Under the pieces are notes generated by a model. It worked only from the letters and a program-made list of their open reading frames with translations. It had not been told where the DNA came from and made no database searches. Positions 13,402 through 22,313 of a DNA stretch of 64,000 nucleotides are shown in pieces. The translations under genes were made by a program, and so were the position numbers. Within the stretch, counting starts at the first letter, position 1, and every line of letters starts with the position of its first letter. Origin of the DNA: an uncultured Oscillospiraceae bacterium (GTDB lineage: Bacteria > Bacillota > Clostridia > Oscillospirales > Oscillospiraceae); assembly GCA_934589675.1 (NCBI GenBank), contig CAKTOF010000003.1:1-64000 (forward strand), given 5' to 3'.

Positions 13402-16400
13402 ATGAATCGGCGAATCACTGCGCTTGCGCTGTGCGCCGCAACGCTTTTGGCCGTGCTGCCGTGCGGGACGGCCGCGGCGGAGACGGCGTCCTGGATCAAA
13501 TGCGCCGGTGAGGCTGCGGAAACGGTTATGCTGGACGCGGCGCAGCGGCAGACGATCACGGCGCGCACGGACGCAGACGGGCAGTGGCAGATCGCCTGCG
13601 GCGACATTTGGGCGGACATTGCCGGACAGACGGAAAAGACGCTTACCGTGAGCTACGCGCTCATTGCCAGCGCGCTCGACGGGGAAAGCGCCATGCTCCG
13701 CTATGCCTGCGGCGGACAGGTGATTGCGGGGCCGGTCACGGTCACGCTTGCGCCGGCGGACGCGGACGTGCCGGCGGACGTACAGCGCGCGGCAGCAGCA
13801 GAGCCGGCGGCATCGGACGAGGCGGCACTGACGGCGGAGGCCGCGCCGCAGGCGGGGCTGTACACGGTCACTGTTGAGTACATGCTCTCTTCCGGCGAGC
13901 GCGCCGCGCCGAGCTGGACGGCGCAGCTGAGCGCCGGCAGCGCGCTGCGCCAGACGGTGCTCAGCCCCGCCGTCACGGGCTATGCGCCGGATCAGGAGGC
14001 AGTCGAGCTCGACATTGAGAGCCTGGAGGGCGACCGCAGCATCGTCGTGACCTATTATCCGGCCGAGACGACGTTCACCGTTCTGCACTATTACCAGCGT
14101 GTGGACGCAGACGACTATGAGCTTGCCCGGAGCCAGACCCGCACCGGCCGGACAGGCGACCCGGTCGGCGACGGCCTTACGGACACGCCGGAGGGCTTCT
14201 ATGCAATGCGGTACGACGCGTCGACGCGCATCGCAGCCGACGGAAGCACGGTCATTGAGCTCTATTATGACCGCTATTACTACCTTATGCGCTTCGACCT
14301 CGGCGGCGGCTACGGCGTCGAGCCCGTATACGCGCGCTACGGCGCGCCGATTGCGGCGGGGACTCCGACGCGCGCAGGCTATACGTTCCTCGGCTGGGAT
14401 CCGCAGGTGCCGGAGACGATGCCCGCGGAAAACGCAACGCACACCGCCCTCTGGAGCGAGGGCACGGCGGGCTTTACCGTTGTGTTCTGGTATGAAAACG
14501 CCGATGACGACGGCTATTCCGCCGCCGGGACGTACACGCCGGCCGATGTGCCGCCCGGAACGACGGTTTCAAGTGAGGATTATCAGAATCAGGCATTCGA
14601 CGGCCGCGACGCGGCGCATTTTACATACAATGCTGCAAAGGCGGAGACTGCCACCGTTGCGGGCGACGGGTCGGCGGTGCTGAATGTCTTTTTTTTGCGG
14701 AATGAGTATACGCTGACGTTCAAAGGCAGATACACCACATACAAGACGATCACGGCGAAGTACCAGCAGGACATCCATGTAGAGTTTCCGATCAAGGATG
14801 GAAATCAGACGATCTGGTGGACGGTTCCGGACGACTGCACAACGTATGTTCCCGGCAATGAGCTTGGCAGCATCGACATCATGCCGGGTGAGAATATCAC
14901 GTTTACACGCGCAGATGCGACCAGCAGAACGTGGCTGTGGTACTACGTCGAGACGCTCCCGGGCGAGACGGCGGACGCGACATACGGCGGGAAGAGCTTC
15001 AAGCTCTATAAGAAGATCAACTGCGACGGGACGTCCACGCTGACGAGGAAAGAGGAGTTCCACGCCATCCGCGGCTTTACGCAGTGGCGCTCTGACCCGG
15101 TGTTTGATTCAGAAGGCAAGGCAGAGCAGAAGCGGAACAACTATTTCTACTACGCCCGCGATTCCTACACGCTGCAGTTTTTCAATTACAACGCCTATGT
15201 GACAGACAAAGAGGCGAGCGTGCTCTACGAAGCGCCGCTCGGCGGCTATGACTTCACGCCGGACTGCCCGGCGGGCCTTGAAAAGGACGCATATGTCTTT
15301 GACGGCTGGTACCGCACGGCCGGGTGCTATGAGGGCTCGGAGGCGGATCTTTCCGAGATGACGATGCCCGCGTCTGACCTCATTTTGTACGCGCGCTGGA
15401 CGCCGAAGAGCCACCGCGTGCGGACGTACCTCAGCGAGAGCGCATTGACTGCGGGCGGCGCGGCGCTCGGCACATGGGATACCGTCCCGCACGGCACAGC
15501 CGTTGAAAGCCCGCCGGACGATCCGGCGCGGGAGGGCTATCGCTTTGTCGGGTGGTTTTACCGCGGGGCGGACGGCGCCGAGCACGCGTATGACTTTTCC
15601 ATCCCCGTCACGCGCGATCTGGAGCTTTACGCGAAGTGGAGCTCCGACACGCTCGTGGCCTACACCATCCGCTATCGGCTCGCAGACGGCACGCACGTCG
15701 CGCCCGACACAACGGGCTACGCGCCCGGCGGCGCGACGCGCACATTCGCGGCCAAGGCCGGGACGGAGCTGTACGCAGGCTATCAGACCGGCTATTTTCC
15801 GAATGTGGCCAGCCACTCGCTGACGATGGACTTAGACGACGCGGCGCAGAACGAGTTTACATTCATCTACGAACCGGCCGGAAAGCTGCCATACACCGTG
15901 CGGTATCTCGAGCGCGGAACGAATGCCGCGCTGCACGAGGAAAAGCAGGCTGAAACATCCGACGCCATCGTGACGGAGCGCTTCGTCGCCGTGGACGGCT
16001 ACGCGCCGGACGCGTATGAAAAGCGGCTCATCCTCACGACGGACACAAACGAGCTGATCTTCTGGTACGACCGCGACGACGCCCACGCGCCGGTGCGCAC
16101 GGTGCACTATGTGCAAAACGTCGCGGGCGACGGGTACACCGTCTACCGCGCGAGCGAGGACGCCGGCGGGGTCATCGGACAGACCTATGACGCGGCGCCG
16201 CTTGCGCTTGCGGGATTTACTTATCAGGCGGAAAAGAGCACGCCGTCCGGCGTGCTGACGGCGGCAGGACTGCTGCTTACGCTGTATTACGACCGCGCCC
16301 TGTACCCCTACGAGGTGCGCTATCTTGAGCTCGGCACGGAGAAGCCGCTGGCGAATCCTACCGAAGGCATGGCGCGCTATGGCGCGATCCTGACGTTTAC

Positions 16401-16845
16401 GGCGGCGGACATCGCGGGCTTTGAGCTCGTCAGCACGGCGCAGCAGTCGATGACGATCGCTATTGAAGATCCCGCGGACGCGGCGAAGAAGAACGTGCGC
16501 ACGTTTTACTACCGCGCGTGTCCGGCGGCGCTGACCGTGAAAAAGTCCGGCTGCGCGGCCGAGGACGCCGGAGCGTGCTTCCTGTTCACCGTCACGGGTC
16601 CGGGCGGCTTTCAGGCGCAGCTGAGCATTGTCGGAAACGGCTCAGCGACGCTGGCAGGCCTCCCAGCGGGGACGTACACCGTGCGCGAGGAGACGGACTG
16701 GAGCTGGCGCTACACGCCGGAGGACGCGGAGTTGACCGTCGTGATCAGAAACGGCGGGACAGGCGAGGCGATTTTCCAAAACTCGCGCACGGATGACCGC
16801 TGGCTGACCGCCGACGCGCGCTGCGACAACCACTTTACCGGCTGA
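13402..16845 (+). CDS. Large InlB B-repeat secreted surface protein
   Basis: A 1147-aa protein with a normal signal peptide (cleavage near AAAETAS, about residue 26). Several InlB B-repeat (Flg_new) units are recognisable by their endings: TFLGWDP...TALW (about 330-352), VFDGWYRTAG...LYARW (about 633-663) and RFVGWFYRG...LYAKW (about 715-747). Between and after them are MucBP-like beta modules with the recurring phrases TVRYLE, ITLYYDR and YYRA. Near the end is a CnaB-like fold (TVKKSGCAAEDAG to GTYTVREE) and a tail DDRWLTADARCDNHF of the type common on clostridial SipW-locus proteins. It has no LPXTG-like motif and no C-terminal membrane helix, so attachment must use another route. Likely an adhesin or matrix protein. 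Confidence 0.85.
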   Translation: MNRRITALALCAATLLAVLPCGTAAAETASWIKCAGEAAETVMLDAAQRQTITARTDADGQWQIACGDIWADIAGQTEKTLTVSYALIASALDGESAMLRYACGGQVIAGPVTVTLAPADADVPADVQRAAAAEPAASDEAALTAEAAPQAGLYTVTVEYMLSSGERAAPSWTAQLSAGSALRQTVLSPAVTGYAPDQEAVELDIESLEGDRSIVVTYYPAETTFTVLHYYQRVDADDYELARSQTRTGRTGDPVGDGLTDTPEGFYAMRYDASTRIAADGSTVIELYYDRYYYLMRFDLGGGYGVEPVYARYGAPIAAGTPTRAGYTFLGWDPQVPETMPAENATHTALWSEGTAGFTVVFWYENADDDGYSAAGTYTPADVPPGTTVSSEDYQNQAFDGRDAAHFTYNAAKAETATVAGDGSAVLNVFFLRNEYTLTFKGRYTTYKTITAKYQQDIHVEFPIKDGNQTIWWTVPDDCTTYVPGNELGSIDIMPGENITFTRADATSRTWLWYYVETLPGETADATYGGKSFKLYKKINCDGTSTLTRKEEFHAIRGFTQWRSDPVFDSEGKAEQKRNNYFYYARDSYTLQFFNYNAYVTDKEASVLYEAPLGGYDFTPDCPAGLEKDAYVFDGWYRTAGCYEGSEADLSEMTMPASDLILYARWTPKSHRVRTYLSESALTAGGAALGTWDTVPHGTAVESPPDDPAREGYRFVGWFYRGADGAEHAYDFSIPVTRDLELYAKWSSDTLVAYTIRYRLADGTHVAPDTTGYAPGGATRTFAAKAGTELYAGYQTGYFPNVASHSLTMDLDDAAQNEFTFIYEPAGKLPYTVRYLERGTNAALHEEKQAETSDAIVTERFVAVDGYAPDAYEKRLILTTDTNELIFWYDRDDAHAPVRTVHYVQNVAGDGYTVYRASEDAGGVIGQTYDAAPLALAGFTYQAEKSTPSGVLTAAGLLLTLYYDRALYPYEVRYLELGTEKPLANPTEGMARYGAILTFTAADIAGFELVSTAQQSMTIAIEDPADAAKKNVRTFYYRACPAALTVKKSGCAAEDAGACFLFTVTGPGGFQAQLSIVGNGSATLAGLPAGTYTVREETDWSWRYTPEDAELTVVIRNGGTGEAIFQNSRTDDRWLTADARCDNHFTG

Positions 16846-16856
16846 GGAGGGAGACC

Positions 16857-17420
16857 ATGGACGAAACGAGAGGAAGAGCGCGCGCCGCTGCGGCGCTTCT
16901 GGCGCTGACCCTGCTCGCCTCGGCGGGCAGCGGCGCAACGGCCGCGATGCTCTCACGCCGGTCGGAAGCGGCGGAGAACGTGTTTTCCTATGCGCTTGTG
17001 GACTGCTCGGTCGACGAGGAATTCAACGGGCGCGTCAAGAAAAACGTGCAGGTGACAAACGACGGCACGACGGACGCATTCGTGCGCGCGGCGGTCATCA
17101 TAAACTGGCTGAACGCAGACGGAACGGTCGCTGCCGCCGTCCCAGCGGGGTATGGCTATGAATTGACGCTGAACCCGGACGAAACGTGGCTCACCGGGGC
17201 GGATGGGTACTATTATTATCCTGCGCCGCTCGCGCCCGGACAGTCGACGCAGGGCAGCCTGCTCACATGTAGAGTCACGCAGCCGGAGGACGCGCAATAC
17301 ACGCTCTCGGTGCAGATCATCGCAAGCGCCGTCCAGAGCGCGCCGGAGGCGGCGGCCGAGGAGGCGTGGGGCGTCGCGGTCGAGGACGGCCGCATCACGA
17401 AAACGGGGGTGAGCGGATGA
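16857..17420 (+). CDS. SipW-dependent-type secreted protein 4
   Basis: A 187-aa exported protein. A signal peptide (about 10-30) is followed by the SipW-type region RRSEAAENVFSYALVDCSVD. The domain contains VQVTNDGTTDAFVRAAVIIN and DGYYYYPAPLAPGQSTQGS, a near copy of the phrase in protein 3. The tail is ASAVQSAPEAAAEEAWGV. It starts 11 bases after the InlB-repeat gene with GAGGAGGGAG upstream, and its stop overlaps the next gene (ATGA). Confidence 0.8.
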   Translation: MDETRGRARAAAALLALTLLASAGSGATAAMLSRRSEAAENVFSYALVDCSVDEEFNGRVKKNVQVTNDGTTDAFVRAAVIINWLNADGTVAAAVPAGYGYELTLNPDETWLTGADGYYYYPAPLAPGQSTQGSLLTCRVTQPEDAQYTLSVQIIASAVQSAPEAAAEEAWGVAVEDGRITKTGVSG

Positions 17421-18619
17421 GACGGATCGCTGCGGCGGCGCTTGCCGCGCTGCTCACGCTTGCCATGCTCCCGGCTGCGCTGGCTGCGCCGGGCGGGACG
17501 GTCACATACCGAGGGAGAAGCGCGGGCTTCGAGTTTTCACCCGGCAGCGCGGACGCCGCGACCGATCTCTTCTCGGCGTTCCGGGACATCATGCCCGGCG
17601 ACGCGCGGGAGACGACGGTGACCTTCAAGAACGCAGCGTCGGACTGTGACTATGTCGAACTCTATCTGCGCGCGGAGACGAAAAGCGGGGAGGACTTCCT
17701 CTCGCAGCTCCATCTGCGCGTCGAAACCGGCGGGACGGCGCTGTTTGACGGCCCGGCTGCCATGGCGCTCTCGCGCGTACACCTCGGGACGGTCCGCGCG
17801 GGGGATTCAATGGCGCTTTCCGTCAAGCTGACGGCGCCGAAGGAGCTCGGCAATGAGTTTTCCATCCGCGCGGGCGAGGTGGACTGGATCTTTTCGGTTT
17901 CGGCGTTCAACGCCACGCAGCTGACCGCGCGCAAGGTCTGGGGCGACGGCAGCGCTGCGCACAGCGGTGAAGTCGTCCGCGTGCAGCTGCTGAAAAACGG
18001 CAGCGCTGACCGGACGGCGGAGCTGAGCGCGCGCAATGGCTGGGCCTATACGTTCGACGGGCTGGACGCGGACGATGCGTGGACGATCGAGGAGCTGGAC
18101 GTCCCGGCGGGCTACACGGCCTCTTACCAGACGGAAGGCGGCGTCGTGACCATTTTGAACGCGCCCGTCCGCACGCCCGACCTGCCGGTCACTCCGCAGC
18201 CAAGCCCACCTGCTCCTGAACCGGAGCCTGAGCCGGATGGCCCGGACGCGCCGGAGGCGGGCGCGCAGCTCACGGTCGTCAAGCGCTGGGACGGCGAAAG
18301 GATGCATCCGGACAGCGTGAATGTGACGCTCTATGACGGCGAAACGGCCGTCGAGACCGTCCGCCTGACGGCCGAGGACGGCTGGACGCACACATGGACG
18401 GAGCTTCCCGCCGCGGGCGACTACGCTGTGCTCGAGTCGGACATCCCGCGCGGATTCTACCCGTCGTACTCGGTGGAGGGCGGCGACGTGACGATCACGA
18501 ACGCGGCGTCGCTGCTTGATACGGGCCGGAGCGTGGACGCGTGGTATCTGGCGGGCGCGGGCGCGGCGCTGATGCTGATCGGCGCGCTCGTGCGGCGTGT
18601 CAGGCGGCGCGATGCGTAG
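17417..18619 (+). CDS. CnaB-domain cell-wall protein with LLDTG sorting signal
   Basis: A 400-aa protein: signal peptide (about 1-23), an N-terminal beta domain, two Cna-B type Ig-like domains (about 173-253, LTARKVWGDG to YTASYQTEGGVVTILNA; and about 288-365, LTVVKRWDGE to YSVEGGDVTITNA), joined by a Pro/Glu linker (PAPEPEPEPDGP). The C-terminus reads SLLDTGRS, then a membrane helix, then RRVRRRDA: a sortase-type anchor with LLDTG in place of LPXTG. The next, overlapping gene is a sortase, the probable enzyme. It is the only protein of the locus with such an anchor. Confidence 0.87.
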   Translation: MRRIAAAALAALLTLAMLPAALAAPGGTVTYRGRSAGFEFSPGSADAATDLFSAFRDIMPGDARETTVTFKNAASDCDYVELYLRAETKSGEDFLSQLHLRVETGGTALFDGPAAMALSRVHLGTVRAGDSMALSVKLTAPKELGNEFSIRAGEVDWIFSVSAFNATQLTARKVWGDGSAAHSGEVVRVQLLKNGSADRTAELSARNGWAYTFDGLDADDAWTIEELDVPAGYTASYQTEGGVVTILNAPVRTPDLPVTPQPSPPAPEPEPEPDGPDAPEAGAQLTVVKRWDGERMHPDSVNVTLYDGETAVETVRLTAEDGWTHTWTELPAAGDYAVLESDIPRGFYPSYSVEGGDVTITNAASLLDTGRSVDAWYLAGAGAALMLIGALVRRVRRRDA

Positions 18620-19241
18620 ACGGGCAGGAGGTGTGCTTTTCGTGCTCGGCGCGGCGGTTTTGACGGCGGCCTTCATCCGCGGCGCGCAGACGGCGGCGGA
18701 TGACGCCGCGGCCGGGCAGGCGTCAGCGGAGATCCTGACGCAGTTTTATGCGGCCATGGAACGGACGGCGGACGAGGCAGCGGACAGCGCAGCGGATGAG
18801 GCGGCGGACACGCTGCCCGCGCCGCTTGCTGCGGCAGCTTCGCAGGCGGCACCGTCGCCCGCGGACGCGGAGACGCCGGAGTGCATCGGCGCGCTGGTCA
18901 TCCCGGCCATCGCGCTGGCGCTGCCGGTGCTGGCGGACTGGTCGGACGGGAACCTCGAGCTTGCGCCCTGCCGCCAATTCGGCGCGCCGGAGACGGATGA
19001 CCTTGTCATCGCGGGCCACAATTACCGCAGCCAGTTTTCCCGGCTTGGGGAGCTCTGCGCCGGCGATGCGCTCACATTGACAGACCGCGAGGGCAGAAGC
19101 CACACCTACACCGTCGCGGAAACGGCGACCGTCGCGCCGGACGACGTGGCGGCCGTGCAGAGCGCGGCATATCCGCTCGTGCTCTACACATGCACGCCGG
19201 GCGCGAAGGCGCGCGTGGCCGTATTTTGCAATTACGCATAG
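18612..19241 (+). CDS. Sortase (class D-like) of the surface operon
   Basis: A 209-aa membrane-anchored transpeptidase: N-terminal helix (about 6-24), an Ala/Asp-rich stalk (about 30-85), then the sortase barrel with catalytic His in IAGHNYRSQF, Cys in LVLYTCTPG and Arg in KARVAVFC. Class D is suggested by the short barrel and the TCTPG/RVAVFCNY pattern. ATG 18612 is inside the CnaB gene (8-base overlap), so the two are coupled. It is followed by a bidirectional terminator, so this is the last gene of the operon. Confidence 0.88.
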   Translation: MRRRAGGVLFVLGAAVLTAAFIRGAQTAADDAAAGQASAEILTQFYAAMERTADEAADSAADEAADTLPAPLAAAASQAAPSPADAETPECIGALVIPAIALALPVLADWSDGNLELAPCRQFGAPETDDLVIAGHNYRSQFSRLGELCAGDALTLTDREGRSHTYTVAETATVAPDDVAAVQSAAYPLVLYTCTPGAKARVAVFCNYA

Positions 19242-19243
19242 AA

Positions 19244-19272
19244 AAAGGGCAGAGGCCGAGCCTCTGCCCTTT
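19244..19272. terminator. Bidirectional terminator after the sortase gene
   Basis: AAAGGGCAGAGGC pairs with GCCTCTGCCCTTT around three bases. It separates the surface operon from the convergent yoaK-like gene. Confidence 0.85.
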
Positions 19273-19274
19273 GC

Positions 19275-19958
19275 TTATTTCTCTTTGCGCTCTCCGGGAA
19301 TCATCAGCAGCAGGCTGCACAGCAGCAGCGCGCACGACAGCCAGATCGTTCCGTGCCCCAGAACCGGGACAAGGCGGCTGCCGAGGCCTGCGCCGAGGAA
19401 AAATGCGAAAATGACGCCGAAATAGCGCGCCGCGCGCGGCAGATCGTTCGGATTTTTCGTCCGGACGAAGGCGCACAGGGCCTCGACGCCGCTTCGGAGG
19501 TTGCCGATGCACATCGTGCTTGCAAACGGATGGCCGCCGACCTTGCGGAACGCCTGCACCTGCATGGCGCACGCAAATGAGACGAGCGCATTTGCCGCCA
19601 TGTCGAGCGCGGCCGGGAAGAATCCGACGGCAAACAGCAGCGCGATCTCACCGAGCAGCACGAGCTGCCGCCAGTGGACGGACGAGCGGTGCTGGAAGCG
19701 GAAGCGGATGAGCTCGCTGGCCAGCACGCCGAGCGCGAAGGATAAGACCGGGATGAGATAGTGCATCGCCGCGGCCCAGCTGCCGGAGAAAATGTTCGTG
19801 CTGAGCAGGACGATGTTGCCCGTCTGCGCATTGGCAAAGACGTGGCCGCGCGAGAGGTAGGAATACGCGTCCTGCAGCCCGCCCGACAGCGAAAGAAACA
19901 GCACGGTGATCATAGCCTCGGACATCTGGCCGCGCGCGCGGCCTGCTTTTTGCTTCAT
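19275..19958 (-). CDS. YoaK-family (DUF1275) membrane protein
   Basis: A 227-aa protein with six hydrophobic segments and the DUF1275 opening LSGGLQDAYSYLSRGHVFANAQTGN, in which FANAQTGN is the family hallmark; QVQAFRKVGGHPFASTMCIGN is the second conserved part. The family is a predicted transporter or membrane protein of unknown substrate. AAAGGAGGCG precedes ATG 19958 at a normal distance. Confidence 0.9.
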   Translation of the reverse strand: MKQKAGRARGQMSEAMITVLFLSLSGGLQDAYSYLSRGHVFANAQTGNIVLLSTNIFSGSWAAAMHYLIPVLSFALGVLASELIRFRFQHRSSVHWRQLVLLGEIALLFAVGFFPAALDMAANALVSFACAMQVQAFRKVGGHPFASTMCIGNLRSGVEALCAFVRTKNPNDLPRAARYFGVIFAFFLGAGLGSRLVPVLGHGTIWLSCALLLCSLLLMIPGERKEK

Positions 19959-19987
19959 GGCGGCGCCTCCTTTTCTTACCGTTCGAA

Positions 19988-20016
19988 ATTATACGCACCG
20001 GAGCGATAAAATGCAA
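19988..20016 (-). promoter_or_regulatory. Promoter of the yoaK-like gene
   Basis: On the minus strand TTGCAT (20016-20011), a 17-base spacer and TATAAT (19993-19988), 30 bases before the start codon. Confidence 0.75.
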
Positions 20017-20033
20017 CTGTCGCGCGCGCAGAA

Positions 20034-20061
20034 AAAGGGCAGCGGCGCGCCGCTGCCCTTT
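20034..20061 (-). terminator. Terminator of the DUF1538/PII-like operon
   Basis: A near-perfect palindrome, AAAGGGCAGCGGC-GC-GCCGCTGCCCTTT, three bases after the stop of the PII-like gene. Confidence 0.85.
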
Positions 20062-20064
20062 GGT

Positions 20065-20724
20065 CTATTTGTCCAGCAGGGAGAAGCCTGCCACGTCCGT
20101 CACCGGAAGCGAGAACGTGATGGCGCCGGCGTCCGAGCCGGGGCCGGCCTGCTCCAAAATGGCCTGCATGATGGCGGCTTTTTCGCCTGCGCGAGCGACG
20201 ATGAGGATCAGCTCCTTTTCCTGCGCGAGAGACAGGCCGAAGAACTTCTCCGATTTGGCGTTGCCCGTGCCTTTCCCGTGCAGGATCGTCCCGCCGGCTG
20301 CGCCTGCAGAGCGGGCGGCATCCATGACGGCGTCCGTGTAGCCGGCGTTTGCAATGGCGAGCACGAGCTCGTAGTCAAATTCCGCCGCAGGCGGCTGAGT
20401 GAGCGGCGCATCGCCGCGAAGATATGACAAGGTCCTTCCTCCTCCTACGCTTTTCATTGGGACGACAACGGCGATGCCGCCGCCCGGGGTGTCGAGATAG
20501 AGCTGCCGGCGCATGGCTTCAAGGAGCGCGATCGTTTTTTCCTCAGTCGTGACGCTGAGCACGACGCGCCGCTCGCGTGAGACGATGCCGAGCAGATCCA
20601 GCACGCTGCGCGAAGCCGTTCCGCGCCCGTACAGCGCGAGATTGAGCGGCACGTCCAGCGACCGGCACAGGGTGAGCATCGGCTCGAGCTGTTCGCGGCT
20701 TAAAATGCTGACAGTCAGATTCAT
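20065..20724 (-). CDS. Tandem PII-like protein coupled to DUF1538
   Basis: A 219-aa protein that appears to hold two PII-like (GlnB-fold) domains. The N-terminal half (about 1-95) is divergent. The C-terminal half (about 115-215) has the recognisable LVLAIANAGYTDAVMDAARS, GGTILHGKGTG and ITFSLPVTDVAG segments. PII-like proteins sense small molecules and control membrane transporters. It overlaps the DUF1538 gene by 4 bases (ATGA) and has GGGAGG upstream, so the two are made together and probably interact. Confidence 0.8.
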   Translation of the reverse strand: MNLTVSILSREQLEPMLTLCRSLDVPLNLALYGRGTASRSVLDLLGIVSRERRVVLSVTTEEKTIALLEAMRRQLYLDTPGGGIAVVVPMKSVGGGRTLSYLRGDAPLTQPPAAEFDYELVLAIANAGYTDAVMDAARSAGAAGGTILHGKGTGNAKSEKFFGLSLAQEKELILIVARAGEKAAIMQAILEQAGPGSDAGAITFSLPVTDVAGFSLLDK

Positions 20725-22304
20725 ACGGCAGCCTCCCAAAGTTCGATGACATCCGTGTCGCCAAAGGCGGCGTCCTGCCGCTCCGGACCGCCAGCGCGGC
20801 GGACGGAGATGGCGCCCATGATCTGGATGGAGATGAGCGGCATCATTGCGACCATGGCGACGACGCCGAACGCGTCGCGCAGCGGATCGCCTCCGAGCGC
20901 GGTCGACGCGCCCATCATAAATTGCAGCATAAACGTCGCCGTCATCGGGCCGGAGGCGACGCCGCCGGAGTCAAACGCGATGGCGGTGTAGAGATCCGGC
21001 ACGAAGAACGAAAGCCCGAGCGCGACCGCGTAGCCCGGCACGAGGAACCACAAAGCGGACAGCCCCGTGACGACGCGCAGCATGGCAAGCCCCATGGCCA
21101 GCGCGATGGCGAGCGACAGGCTCAGCCGGATGGCGCGGCCGGAGATGGCGCCGGAGCTCACGTCCTCGATCTGCTTCTGCAGCACCGTCACGGCCGGCTC
21201 AGCCGAGATGATAAAATAGCCGAGCAGCATGGACAGCGGGATGAGCAGGTATTTCGTCCATCCCGAGGCCAGCGACGCGCCGAGCAAGCTGCCGAGCGCG
21301 GAAAATCCGACGTTTACGCCCGTGAGGAACAGCACAAGGCCGACATAGGTATACGCGATGCCGAGCAGGATGCGCCAGAGCGCGCGGCGCGGCATACGCA
21401 GGCTCACGGCCTGAAACAGCAGGAAAATGAGAAAGATCGGCGCGAGCGACACGGCCATCTCTTTCATGTAGACCGGGATGGCGTCAAGATATGCCCGGCC
21501 GATGGCACCCGTGTCGGGCAGAGCGGCGGCCTGCGCAGCGCCGGCGTGCGTGCCGCTGCTCTGATAGAAAAATCCGAGGATGAGCACGGACATGATCGGC
21601 CCGATGGAGCACAGCGCCACAAGGCCGAAGCTGTCAGACTCGGCGTTGCGGTCGCTTCGGATGTGTGCCACGCCGACGCCGAGCGCAAGGATGAACGGTA
21701 CGGTCATCGGCCCGGTCGTCACGCCGCCGGAATCGAACGCGACGCTCAGAAAATCCGCGTCTGCCAGCGAGGCAAGGATAAATACGACGGCGTAGAACGC
21801 GATGAGGAGCCAGCGCAGGCGGATGCCGAGCAGAACGCGCACCATGCACACGGCAAGGAAAAATCCGACGCCGACGCCGACGGTGAGCAGCAGCACGGTG
21901 TTGTCGATGTGCGGCACCGTCTCGGCCAGCACCTGAAGATCGGGCTCAGCGACCGTGATGGCCGCGCCGAGCAGAAAGCTGACTGCGACGATGAGCAAGG
22001 GCTTTCTTGAGCGCGTGAGCGCGGAGCCGATGCGGTTGCCGATGGGCGTCATGCTCGTCTCTGCGCCAAGCGTGAAAAGCCCCATGCCGACAATGAGAAG
22101 CAGCGCGCCGAGCAAAAACGAAACCATGAGCCCCGCCGGAACGGGCGAGATGGTCAGGCACAGCACAAGCACGATGATGAGAATGGGCAGAACCGAGCGC
22201 GCGGCGCTGCGGATCTCCGCCCGGATGTGGGAAGTCGTCTTGAATAAACGGATGCGGAAGCAGCTCCTTTCCGGAAAAATTATGGCTGCGGCAGCCATTT
22301 CCAT
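20721..22304 (-). CDS. DUF1538 integral membrane protein (duplicated)
   Basis: A membrane protein with about a dozen hydrophobic segments in two homologous halves. Each half ends in the DUF1538 signature: VAFDSGGVTTGPMT in the first and IAFDSGGVASGPMT in the second. Other DUF1538 proteins begin just before the first helix. Here ATG 22304 (527 aa) is the first canonical start after the promoter, but only a few bases from the expected transcript end. A good AAGGAG at 22269-22264 lies inside the frame with no ATG, GTG or TTG at the right distance; only ATC at 22253 fits. The true start is therefore uncertain. Function unknown; the PII-like partner suggests regulated transport. Confidence 0.85.
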   Translation of the reverse strand: MEMAAAAIIFPERSCFRIRLFKTTSHIRAEIRSAARSVLPILIIVLVLCLTISPVPAGLMVSFLLGALLLIVGMGLFTLGAETSMTPIGNRIGSALTRSRKPLLIVAVSFLLGAAITVAEPDLQVLAETVPHIDNTVLLLTVGVGVGFFLAVCMVRVLLGIRLRWLLIAFYAVVFILASLADADFLSVAFDSGGVTTGPMTVPFILALGVGVAHIRSDRNAESDSFGLVALCSIGPIMSVLILGFFYQSSGTHAGAAQAAALPDTGAIGRAYLDAIPVYMKEMAVSLAPIFLIFLLFQAVSLRMPRRALWRILLGIAYTYVGLVLFLTGVNVGFSALGSLLGASLASGWTKYLLIPLSMLLGYFIISAEPAVTVLQKQIEDVSSGAISGRAIRLSLSLAIALAMGLAMLRVVTGLSALWFLVPGYAVALGLSFFVPDLYTAIAFDSGGVASGPMTATFMLQFMMGASTALGGDPLRDAFGVVAMVAMMPLISIQIMGAISVRRAGGPERQDAAFGDTDVIELWEAAV

Positions 22305-22313
22305 ACAAATAAT

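Noticed and set aside
12622..14442. 606-aa open frame on the minus strand
   Set aside because: It is antisense to two secreted-protein genes, is Arg/Ala-rich with no known motif, and comes from the GC-rich codon pattern of the opposite strand.
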